Below are positions 1-6,379 of a DNA stretch of 8,699 nucleotides, piece by piece (within the stretch, counting starts at the first letter, position 1; each line of letters opens with the position of its first letter). Location of the stretch: assembly GCA_004376305.1 (NCBI GenBank), contig SOKD01000005.1, forward strand, positions 1 through 8,699. Reading direction: 5' to 3'. Under the pieces are notes generated by a model. It ran no database searches. It was not told the DNA's origin and saw only the letters and a list, made by a program, of their open reading frames with translations. The position numbers were made by a program, and so were the translations under genes. This DNA comes from Candidatus Cloacimonadota bacterium. Its GTDB lineage: Bacteria; Hydrothermota; E44-bin80.

Positions 1-1336
1 GAGTGATACGAAACGGTACCTCACCATTTCGCGAAATGTAGCGTATAGTCCCCTCGGTATGCTTTTGGGCAATTATTCTGATGATAAGACAAGAGACCTC
101 GATATTAACTACCAGAGCGATTCTCTTGATAAGCGGTTTGGTGAATGCGTTAATCTCAGAAAATCGCTCTCCTCATCCCTCACGCCGACAATTGGTGATT
201 GGTCAAGACCAAAGCTTTCGTTTTCAACAAACTACTCGGAAGACAGAAAACCAGAAAATCGTTCAATGGTAAAAGATTCATTTCCTGTGAGAAACGTTGG
301 TAACAACAACATTGTATCTCTTTCACTTGATTTCGCTGTTCCTAAATTACTGAAACTTATAACCCACATCCGTGATGAATCGAAAGATTCCACTGCAAGC
401 GCGGGAAGCCCTCAGTGGATCATCATGAAATTCGAACAGTTCGCCAATTATATTTCAAGACCGAATATATCAATCAGTCGAAGCAGACACACCACTTTCA
501 GCCTTCTGACAAGACAACCTGATTGGCAATATCAATTTGGTCTCAAAGAGGGTGTTCCTCCAGACTACAAGCATCCCAATACAAACTATGTTGCCAGTGA
601 TCAGAAAGGAGTAACGGATAACTTCTCTACATCCATTGGCTTCAGTACGCCCATCTTTAATGCAAATACCTCGTACACAACAAACAAGAGTAAGAACATC
701 ACCGCAAGCAGCAGTCAAGTGTCGCGTTCAACCACCTGGCCTGATGTCAGCTTGCAGTTCCCACACCTTACAAAATTTCTGCCAAAGAACACACTTCTCA
801 GAAGCGTATCAGCATCAGTTAACTACAGGAAAAACAGGGGTTCAAACGAAATTGCCGGAGAGGGAATACAAACAGAATCAGACAATCGCTCATGGGGACC
901 ATCTCTCCAGATGACCTGGAAAAAGGATATTCGCTCAAACATCTCGGCTAATTTTTCAGAAAATAACTCGCTCAACTACACAGGGGCATTCTATGAAACC
1001 ACATCAAGGACAACAGGATACAACATCTCTGCATCATACTCCTTTAATGCTCCGACCGGATTAAAATTTCCTTTCCTTGGCAACAGAATCTCATTTTCAA
1101 GCAATCTTGATGCGGGGATTGACCTCAATTACTCAAAAAGCCATGCTGTTTCTTCAAAGATTACCGGACCGACAAATCATATGATTAATTACATGGTTTC
1201 TCCCCGGTTGAGCTATAACTTCTCAAATAGTATCACGGGAGGACTTATCGGTAATTACTCAGTCATCAATGACAAAAAACAGGACACCAAATCCAGCACA
1301 ACAGGACTTGATCTCTGGGTTGAATTCAAATTTTAA
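1..1336 (+). CDS. SprA-like outer-membrane beta-barrel protein, C-terminal part (5' end outside window)
   Basis: The reading frame is open from the first complete codon (base 2) to the TAA at 1334-1336, giving 444 residues. The ATG at 59 is therefore probably internal and the true start lies upstream. The protein is rich in Ser, Asn and Thr and consists of short alternating polar/aromatic stretches typical of transmembrane beta strands, such as SISFSSNLDAGIDLNYS-like segments. It ends in LDLWVEFKF; a terminal Phe is the usual C-terminal signature of Bam-inserted outer-membrane barrels. Segments such as TTWPDVSLQFPHL and RSVSASVNYRKN resemble the C-terminal part of SprA, the giant outer-membrane translocon of type IX secretion and gliding in Bacteroidetes, which has relatives in other FCB and candidate phyla. 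SprA itself exceeds 2000 residues, so most of the gene would be missing here. The barrel assignment is firm. The SprA family call is from recalled sequence style and is moderate; another large barrel of unknown function is the alternative. Confidence 0.62.
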   Translation, partial: SDTKRYLTISRNVAYSPLGMLLGNYSDDKTRDLDINYQSDSLDKRFGECVNLRKSLSSSLTPTIGDWSRPKLSFSTNYSEDRKPENRSMVKDSFPVRNVGNNNIVSLSLDFAVPKLLKLITHIRDESKDSTASAGSPQWIIMKFEQFANYISRPNISISRSRHTTFSLLTRQPDWQYQFGLKEGVPPDYKHPNTNYVASDQKGVTDNFSTSIGFSTPIFNANTSYTTNKSKNITASSSQVSRSTTWPDVSLQFPHLTKFLPKNTLLRSVSASVNYRKNRGSNEIAGEGIQTESDNRSWGPSLQMTWKKDIRSNISANFSENNSLNYTGAFYETTSRTTGYNISASYSFNAPTGLKFPFLGNRISFSSNLDAGIDLNYSKSHAVSSKITGPTNHMINYMVSPRLSYNFSNSITGGLIGNYSVINDKKQDTKSSTTGLDLWVEFKF

Positions 1337-1348
1337 AAACATAAATGG

Positions 1349-1381
1349 GTGCTCTGTGGCCTCTGCTGTTGAGCACTTTTT
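1349..1381 (+). terminator. Possible rho-independent terminator or attenuator after the SprA-like gene
   Basis: GTGCTC (1349-1354) pairs perfectly with GAGCAC (1371-1376) and is followed directly by TTTTT (1377-1381). It lies 12 bp past the stop of the upstream gene, where a terminator is expected. The 6-bp stem can be lengthened slightly by G-T pairs, but the 16-nt loop is large, so the structure is only moderately convincing. The T-run abuts the Shine-Dalgarno sequence of the next gene, so any read-through transcript would carry this hairpin just before that ribosome binding site. Confidence 0.45.
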
Positions 1382-1384
1382 AAG

Positions 1385-1392
1385 AAAGGAGG
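1385..1392 (+). promoter_or_regulatory. Strong Shine-Dalgarno sequence of the small membrane protein gene
   Basis: AAAGGAGG is an essentially perfect match to the anti-SD of 16S rRNA and sits 4 nt before the ATG at 1397. It is the strongest ribosome binding site seen in the window and is the main reason for accepting a gene of only 57 codons here. Confidence 0.75.
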
Positions 1393-1396
1393 AAGT

Positions 1397-1570
1397 ATGT
1401 GGCAGAATTGGGTTCTTCTCTATACCGGCTTGTGGATTACCTACTCAGGATTATTATTTGGCAAAGCAGTAAAGTGGCACAATTTCGTTCTGGGCATCAT
1501 TATTGTTATCTTTGCAGTCTGGGCTGGATTACGGTCTAAGAAACTCAGACAGAAAGGGGAAAGTCAATGA
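1397..1570 (+). CDS. Small two-helix membrane protein resembling one SPW-repeat unit
   Basis: This 57-residue protein starts at ATG 1397, 4 nt after a perfect AAAGGAGG, and ends at TGA 1568-1570. It has two hydrophobic segments, about residues 5-21 and 29-44, joined by a short polar turn (GKAVKWHN), and a basic tail (RSKKLRQKGESQ) that probably lies in the cytoplasm by the positive-inside rule. The pattern WQNWVLLYTGLWITYS, then WHNFVLGIIIVIFAVWA, matches the layout of the SPW repeat family: W..WV...G.W...SPW in the first helix and W.N...G....A.WA in the second. The signature Ser-Pro-Trp is degenerate, reading Ser-Gly-Leu. SPW proteins are membrane proteins of unknown function, often with two units; this one has a single unit. 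Its stop codon overlaps the next start (ATGA), suggesting translational coupling with the envelope protein downstream. That the gene is real is fairly sure; the family assignment is moderate. Confidence 0.7.
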   Translation: MWQNWVLLYTGLWITYSGLLFGKAVKWHNFVLGIIIVIFAVWAGLRSKKLRQKGESQ

Positions 1571-2388
1571 AATCAGTCGTTTTCCTTGGACTCATTTTCT
1601 TCCTCCCGGCGATTCTCTGTGCGCAAATTCCATCAGAACAGGATATTGTTGATTTTCTTGCAGATCTGAATACACCCCTTGCGCTCACTGCCAGCGGTGG
1701 GATATACAATTCGTCATGTAACCTTGCAGGTATACCACACTTCAATATCGATGCAGGTATTACGAGTATTGGGGCAACCATAAAGGATCCTGTAGGACAG
1801 GGGGATCTGAATGCTACGATTTCTTTCTTCCATGTTAAAGCTACTATTGGTTTACTTGAGGGTTTCAATCCTGCACCCCTGTGGAAAGGACTTATGGGAT
1901 TTGAAGCAGGCATCAAGGGATTTACCTCACCGCTGCTTGGCGCCTTATATAAGCATGCTGATGGATATCCCTACGGATTCGGATTACTGGCAAAATTAAA
2001 CCTGCTAAAGGAAGAAGGAACCATTCCAGCTATTTCCTTTACCTTTGAATACAACAGCTTACTCAACACAGATTTTTCGTTTATCGATTATGCAACAAAT
2101 ACCCGCGCTTCTTGCTCACTTACACAGAGTTCTTTTTACTACCACCTTGATTTACGCGAAAAACTCGGAGTGGTTTACGTGTACACGGGGATTGGATGGG
2201 TAATGCCATCCACTGATGCTGAATATACCATAGATGAAAACGAGGGTGCATTCACCTCAGAATCTATTTCCCTGTCGAAATATCATCTTGGTTTATCAAT
2301 TCCAATAGACCTTGTTGATGTCAATCTGGAAGTTGGGCAATCAGAATCAAAAAGCTTCTTCGGTGCATCTCTTGGTTTCAAAATGTAG
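1567..2388 (+). CDS. Secreted beta-rich protein, probable outer-membrane beta-barrel of unknown function
   Basis: The protein has 273 residues. The N-terminus MKSVVFLGLIFFLPAILCAQ is a signal peptide, with likely cleavage after Ala19. Cys18 is preceded by Ile-Leu rather than a small residue, so this is not a good lipobox. The mature part alternates short hydrophobic/aromatic strands with Gly, Asn and Asp turns (ATISFFHVKATIGLLEGF, AISFTFEYNSL, SSFYYHLDLREKLGVVYVYT) and ends in FFGASLGFKM, as expected for a barrel of roughly 8-12 strands. The layout, with an N-terminal 'PLALTASGGIYNS' segment and a later YPYGFGLLAKLNL strand, faintly recalls the DUF6588-type barrel proteins, but I cannot confirm this. 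The start at 1567 is supported by AAAGGGGA ending 6 nt upstream and by its ATGA overlap with the preceding small membrane protein. I do not recognise a specific function; transport, adhesion or a structural envelope role are all possible. Confidence 0.72.
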   Translation: MKSVVFLGLIFFLPAILCAQIPSEQDIVDFLADLNTPLALTASGGIYNSSCNLAGIPHFNIDAGITSIGATIKDPVGQGDLNATISFFHVKATIGLLEGFNPAPLWKGLMGFEAGIKGFTSPLLGALYKHADGYPYGFGLLAKLNLLKEEGTIPAISFTFEYNSLLNTDFSFIDYATNTRASCSLTQSSFYYHLDLREKLGVVYVYTGIGWVMPSTDAEYTIDENEGAFTSESISLSKYHLGLSIPIDLVDVNLEVGQSESKSFFGASLGFKM

Positions 2389-2414
2389 TCACAGAAAAAA
2401 GTCAGTTAAACGCT

Positions 2415-5273
2415 ATGAACCATAGAATTGAAGTTTCAACAAAGCCATCGCTCACCGATCCAATCGGTGAAGAAATCAAGAAAGATATTCAGTATCTCGG
2501 AATAAACCGAATAGAGAATATCCGTTTCATCAGGGTCTTCATTCTCAATGCTAAAACTCTCGGCAAAGCTGCTTTGAATCACATTGCGCAAAACATACTT
2601 TCCGATCCGGTCTCTGACATCTATCAACTGGAGCACCATATATTTTTCTCAACAAGAAGCACGTCCTCTCCTGTAGAAATTGCTTTCTTACCGGGAGTTA
2701 TGGACCCTGTGGCACTCACGACACACAAACTCCTTAAGAAAGTTGGCTATGAGGAAATTGCAAGCGTACAGACAAGAAATCGCTATGAGATAATAGGAAA
2801 TATCAGCAAAAGGGAAATTGAGTTCATCGTGAAAAAACTACTTATGAACAGCCTTATTCAGGTTTGGCTCAAAGATGAAAGAAAAATGTACATTCGCAGA
2901 AGACAGTCAACGCTGAGAAAACGAACTGTTAAAATTTTAAAAAAGTCAAATTCCGAACTCATCGCAATATCAAACAACGGATTCCTTTCTCTTAATCTTG
3001 AGGAAATGAAGCACATACAGGCGTATTTCGCCTTAAGGAAAAAAAACCCAACCGATATCGAACTCGAAACAATTGCTCAGACATGGAGCGAGCACTGCGT
3101 TCATAAAACTTTCAAAGGAGCCATAACCTACAATGGTATGCTGATTGATAACCTCCTTAAATCAACCATTGTGAAGGCAACGGAAGTTATCAATAAAGAC
3201 TACTGCATTTCAGTTTTCAAGGACAATGCAGGCATTATACAATTCACCAAAGAGTATGGCATTACTTTCAAGGTTGAAACACATAATCACCCTTCTGCTC
3301 TGGAACCATATGGTGGAGCTGGAACAGGAATCGGTGGAGTAATCAGGGATACACTTGGCACAGGTCTTGGAGCCAAACCGATAGCAAATACTGATATTTT
3401 TTGCTTTGGCTTATCGCATTTCCCCATAAAAAACCTCCCCTCCGGTGTTATGCATCCGAAGCGCATATTCAAAGGAGTGATTGCAGGTGTCAGGGATTAT
3501 GGAAACAGAATGGGAATCCCCACGGTAAATGGAACCATCATATTTGATAATACCTACCTTTACAATCCTGTTGTCTACTGTGGAAGCATCGGGATCATAC
3601 CACTAAAATATTCACATAAGTCTCCAAAGAGTGATGATACCATTGTTGTATGCGGGGGAAAAACTGGAAAGGATGGGATTCACGGTGTTACCTTTGCATC
3701 AAAGGAACTCAGCGAATCATCGGAAGCAAGCTCATCAGGGGCTGTTCAGATCGGGAACCCAATAACCGAAAAGAAACTCCTTGACGCATTAATGGAAGCG
3801 CGGGATGAAGAACTGTATCATGCAATAACCGACTGCGGCGGCGGCGGGCTTTCCTCGGCTATTGGCGAGATGGGACAGGACCTCGGCGTTACCGTACACC
3901 TTGAAAAAGTCCCTTTGAAGTATGCAGGTTTACGCTACGATGAAATCTGGATATCTGAATCCCAGGAACGAATGATTATCGCCGTTCCGAAAAACAACCT
4001 GAAACGCATGGAGGAGATATTTAAAAAACACAATGTCGATTACGCAGCCATTGGCACATTTGAAAAAACCGGCAACCTCGAGCTTTTTTATAAGAAGAAA
4101 AGGGTTGGTATACTCGACATGGACTTTCTCCACAACAAGTATCCCCAGCCGAGAAAGAATGCATGCTGGAAAAGAAAACATTTTGTAGAACCGGTATTGC
4201 AGAAGAATATTGACCTTGAACATATTATTCTTAGGCTTCTCTCTTGTCCTACTATTGCAAGCAAAGAGGTTGTCATCCGGCAATATGATCATGAGGTTCA
4301 GGGAATGAGTTCTCTTAAACCCCTGGTTGGAACAGAAAACGATGGGCCGTCGGATGGTGCTGTACTTCGTCCTCTTACGAATTCAAAAAGAGGGATTGTT
4401 ATAACAAACGGAATAAATCCCTTCTATGGAAAAATTGATCCATACTGGATGGCAGCAGCATGTATTGAAGAGGCGATGAGAAATGCAGTTTCATGTGGCG
4501 GCAATCCTGATAAATCAGCTATTCTTGACAACTTTTCCTGGGGGGATGTAAGCAATCCTCAAATACTTGGAGAACTTGTTCGAGCATCACAGGGTTGCAG
4601 AGATACTGCAATTGCATTGCATGTTCCATTCATATCCGGGAAAGACAGCCTGAATAATACATTTTCCTTGCATGGAAAAAAGAAGTCAATTCTCTCAACG
4701 CTATTGATTTCCTGCATAAGCATCTGTGATGACGTTACAAAGACCATTTCCACTGACCTGAAAAAAGCAGGAAATTTGATTTACCTCATCGGAATCACAA
4801 AAAGGGAATTAGGCGCATCCCACTACTACAAATTATACAACAGAATTGGCAACTCAGTGCCGTGCCTTGACCTGAAACGTTCCCGCAGAACACTCAAAAA
4901 GGTTTACCGCTCTCTGAAACGAAATGTTATCAAAGCAATTCATGACTGCTCTGAAGGTGGGCTTTCTATCACTCTCGCAGAGATGGCAATTGGAGGAAGG
5001 CTTGGTATGGAGATTCATCTTGAAAAGGTAATCAGTGAAGGAAAACTGAGGAATGATGAACTACTCTTTTCTGAATCAAACTCCCGGTTTGTCGTTGAAA
5101 TACCCCCCCAGAAAAAAGAGCTTTTTGAGCACTTAACTGATGGTGTTCCCTATGCCCACATCGGAAAAGTCATTAAGGAAGGAACACTCATCATTAACAG
5201 AAAAAAGAGGAAGCTCGTTAAACTATCTATTGAGCACATTGCAACCACCTGGAAAAAGGGGATTGCATGGTAA
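2415..5273 (+). CDS. purL: Phosphoribosylformylglycinamidine (FGAM) synthase, synthetase subunit with PurS-like N-terminal extension
   Basis: This subunit catalyses the ATP-dependent conversion of FGAR to FGAM, the fourth step of cytoplasmic purine synthesis, using ammonia released from glutamine by PurQ. It has 952 residues, longer than the roughly 720-750 of small PurL. Residues 1-75 and about 88-152 each look like a PurS-type fold (STKPSLTDPIGEEI...LG and LPGVMDPVALTTHKLL...VG). The PurL core follows: AQTWSEHCVHKTF at 221-233, VETHNHPSALEPYGGAGTG at 287-305 (nucleotide and metal site), DCGGGGLSSAIGEMG at 473-487, SESQERM at 514-520, SGKDSLNN at 741-748, HDCSEGGLS at 843-851 and ESNSRFVVE at 887-895. 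No glutaminase domain is attached; that is purQ, overlapping by 7 bp. The SGKDS motif resembles long PurL types more than the SGNVS of small PurL. The upstream ribosome binding site is weak, with no clear GGAGG before 2415, so co-transcription with the preceding gene is plausible. No pur-type riboswitch is visible. The enzyme assignment is very sure; the PurS-like reading of the N-terminus is probable. Confidence 0.96.
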   Translation: MNHRIEVSTKPSLTDPIGEEIKKDIQYLGINRIENIRFIRVFILNAKTLGKAALNHIAQNILSDPVSDIYQLEHHIFFSTRSTSSPVEIAFLPGVMDPVALTTHKLLKKVGYEEIASVQTRNRYEIIGNISKREIEFIVKKLLMNSLIQVWLKDERKMYIRRRQSTLRKRTVKILKKSNSELIAISNNGFLSLNLEEMKHIQAYFALRKKNPTDIELETIAQTWSEHCVHKTFKGAITYNGMLIDNLLKSTIVKATEVINKDYCISVFKDNAGIIQFTKEYGITFKVETHNHPSALEPYGGAGTGIGGVIRDTLGTGLGAKPIANTDIFCFGLSHFPIKNLPSGVMHPKRIFKGVIAGVRDYGNRMGIPTVNGTIIFDNTYLYNPVVYCGSIGIIPLKYSHKSPKSDDTIVVCGGKTGKDGIHGVTFASKELSESSEASSSGAVQIGNPITEKKLLDALMEARDEELYHAITDCGGGGLSSAIGEMGQDLGVTVHLEKVPLKYAGLRYDEIWISESQERMIIAVPKNNLKRMEEIFKKHNVDYAAIGTFEKTGNLELFYKKKRVGILDMDFLHNKYPQPRKNACWKRKHFVEPVLQKNIDLEHIILRLLSCPTIASKEVVIRQYDHEVQGMSSLKPLVGTENDGPSDGAVLRPLTNSKRGIVITNGINPFYGKIDPYWMAAACIEEAMRNAVSCGGNPDKSAILDNFSWGDVSNPQILGELVRASQGCRDTAIALHVPFISGKDSLNNTFSLHGKKKSILSTLLISCISICDDVTKTISTDLKKAGNLIYLIGITKRELGASHYYKLYNRIGNSVPCLDLKRSRRTLKKVYRSLKRNVIKAIHDCSEGGLSITLAEMAIGGRLGMEIHLEKVISEGKLRNDELLFSESNSRFVVEIPPQKKELFEHLTDGVPYAHIGKVIKEGTLIINRKKRKLVKLSIEHIATTWKKGIAW

Positions 5274-6061
5274 GTAAAGCCAAGGTTTTTGTTATGAAAT
5301 CTGCGGGAACTAACTGTGATGAAGAGACAAGAACTGCTTTCGAGCTTGCCGGCGCCCTGGCAACAATCGGTTTTGCGGAAGAGCTCTTTGGTAAAGCACA
5401 AAACATCAGCAGGTATCATATCATTGTATTTCCCGGTGGTTTCAGCTATGGAGATGACATCGCTGCGGGAAAAGTGTGGGCAACAGAAATAAAACATTTC
5501 TTCCACGAAGAACTCCAGAAATTTATTTCGCAGGGCAATCTTGTCCTTGGTATCTGTAATGGTTTTCAAGTTCTTGTAAAACTCGGATTGCTTCCTTCGC
5601 TGGACGGCACCACAGAGCAAACGGTCTCGCTCACCTTCAACGATTCAGCACGGTATGAAGACCGATGGGTACATTTAAGAAAGTGTTCAAATAAATCCGT
5701 CTTTATCAATGACACAGATGGTTTACTGTACATGCCGATAGCTCATGCTGAAGGCAAATTCATTGTTAAAAATCAGAAGGTGCTCAACAAGCTATTCAAG
5801 AACAACCAGGTTATCTTCCAGTATACAGACAGAAATGACAGGCTGGCGGGTTATCCGGCAAATCCAAATGGTTCTTTGAAAAACATTGCTGGTATCTGTG
5901 ATCCGACGGGGAGAGTGCTTGGTATGATGCCTCATCCCGAACGTGCAGTAGTAAGAACCCACTACCCAAACTGGAGACGACACACGATAAAACCTTCAAT
6001 TATGGGAATGACGATCATCCAGAACTGCGTTAACTACATAAAGAAATCGCTCTTATCCTAA
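5267..6061 (+). CDS. purQ: FGAM synthase, glutamine amidotransferase subunit
   Basis: PurQ hydrolyses glutamine and channels the ammonia to PurL. The 264-residue protein is a class I (triad) amidotransferase. VFVMKSAGTNCDEET at 7-21 is the typical PurQ opening, PGGFSYGDDIAAG at 56-68 forms the oxyanion region, GICNGFQVLVKLGLLP at 95-110 holds the nucleophile Cys97, HAEGKF lies at 160-165, and MMPHPERAV at 220-228 supplies His223 and Glu225. All catalytic residues are present. It is somewhat longer than the ~225-residue Bacillus type. The ATG at 5267 lies inside the end of purL with a 7-bp overlap. AAGGGG (5256-5261), 5 nt upstream, is its Shine-Dalgarno sequence, so the two subunits are probably translationally coupled and made in matched amounts. 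No separate purS gene is seen next to it, in line with the PurS-like extension on PurL. Confidence 0.96.
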   Translation: MVSKAKVFVMKSAGTNCDEETRTAFELAGALATIGFAEELFGKAQNISRYHIIVFPGGFSYGDDIAAGKVWATEIKHFFHEELQKFISQGNLVLGICNGFQVLVKLGLLPSLDGTTEQTVSLTFNDSARYEDRWVHLRKCSNKSVFINDTDGLLYMPIAHAEGKFIVKNQKVLNKLFKNNQVIFQYTDRNDRLAGYPANPNGSLKNIAGICDPTGRVLGMMPHPERAVVRTHYPNWRRHTIKPSIMGMTIIQNCVNYIKKSLLS

Positions 6062-6104
6062 GTATTATGTCATGCAAATAACTTTACAGTACTTGTTAGC
6101 CTGA

Positions 6105-6121
6105 GGGCTTCGTAAAAGCCC
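6105..6121. repeat. Perfect 6-bp hairpin downstream of purQ
   Basis: GGGCTT (6105-6110) and AAGCCC (6116-6121) pair perfectly around a 5-nt loop, CGTAA. It is 43 bp after the purQ stop and is followed at once by a second, longer hairpin. No T-run follows directly, so it is a weak terminator candidate; it may be part of the repeat cluster described for 6105-6295. Confidence 0.5.
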
Positions 6122-6157
6122 GAAGAATCTCGGTTTTATCTATGCCAGAGATTCTTC
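6122..6157. repeat. Perfect 10-bp inverted repeat (GAAGAATCTC / GAGATTCTTC)
   Basis: GAAGAATCTC (6122-6131) is exactly the reverse complement of GAGATTCTTC (6148-6157), with a 16-nt spacer whose ends (GG / CC) can pair further with a one-base bulge. GAAGAATCTC is also the core of a family of short dispersed repeats (type TGTCATTCTGAG...CGAAGAATCTC) that I recall from intergenic regions of several unrelated bacterial phyla. The structure is symmetric, so it could act on transcripts from either convergent gene. It lacks a following T-run, so termination is not proven. Confidence 0.7.
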
Positions 6158-6379
6158 CAGCATTAATAGAGAAATGATTACTCAGAATGACACCTTTTTC
6201 AAACCTGTCCTCAAGAGAAGCGAAGGAATGACAGTAAAGATAATTAAGATAGATTACACTAGTCTTAAAGAACATGTCATTGTGAGGTTTCCTCATGCTC
6301 TATGTAGTACCATTATGTACAAAACACTTTCCTATTACACGGGGCAGGCTCTCTATAGACGAAGCAATCGAATAACAAA

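Larger units (their letters stand above)
6105..6295. repeat. Cluster of imperfect inverted repeats in the gap between convergent genes
   Basis: The 318-bp gap from 6062 to 6379 has no credible gene. Besides the two hairpins at 6105-6157, CTCAGAATGACA (6181-6192) recurs in inverted form as TGTCATTGTGAG (6275-6286), 11 of 12 bases matching. CTGTC (6205-6209) and GACAG (6230-6234) flank a segment containing AGCGAAGGAATGACAG. TGAGG (6283-6287) and CCTCA (6291-6295) form a tight hairpin around TTT. Together these are pieces of one palindromic theme, 'TGTCATTCTGAG...GAAGAATCTC', in both orientations, like a decayed miniature repeat or several nested copies. From 6296 to 6379 I see no further structure and no clear terminator for the minus-strand gene. 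Confidence 0.55.

Noticed and set aside
1269..1472. 67-codon plus-strand frame overlapping the end of the SprA-like gene
   Set aside because: It overlaps both the SprA-like gene and the better supported 57-codon membrane protein, which has the strong SD and helices; this frame has neither.
1545..1916. 123-codon minus-strand frame
   Set aside because: It lies antisense to the signal-peptide barrel gene, has no clear ribosome binding site or recognisable domain, and the plus frame has strong protein features.
3930..4292. 120-codon minus-strand frame
   Set aside because: It is entirely antisense to the conserved core of purL, with cysteine- and phenylalanine-rich composition typical of a shadow frame.
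5150..5620. 156-codon minus-strand frame across the purL/purQ junction
   Set aside because: It is antisense to two well-identified genes whose motifs are intact, and it has no recognisable domain.
6096..6296. 66-codon minus-strand frame in the intergenic gap
   Set aside because: It is made up of the inverted-repeat words themselves and has no ribosome binding site; a chance frame is more likely than a gene.
6062..6379. CRISPR array or attachment site in the gap
   Set aside because: The repeats are inverted and irregularly spaced rather than direct with even spacers, and no integrase, cas gene or tRNA is nearby.
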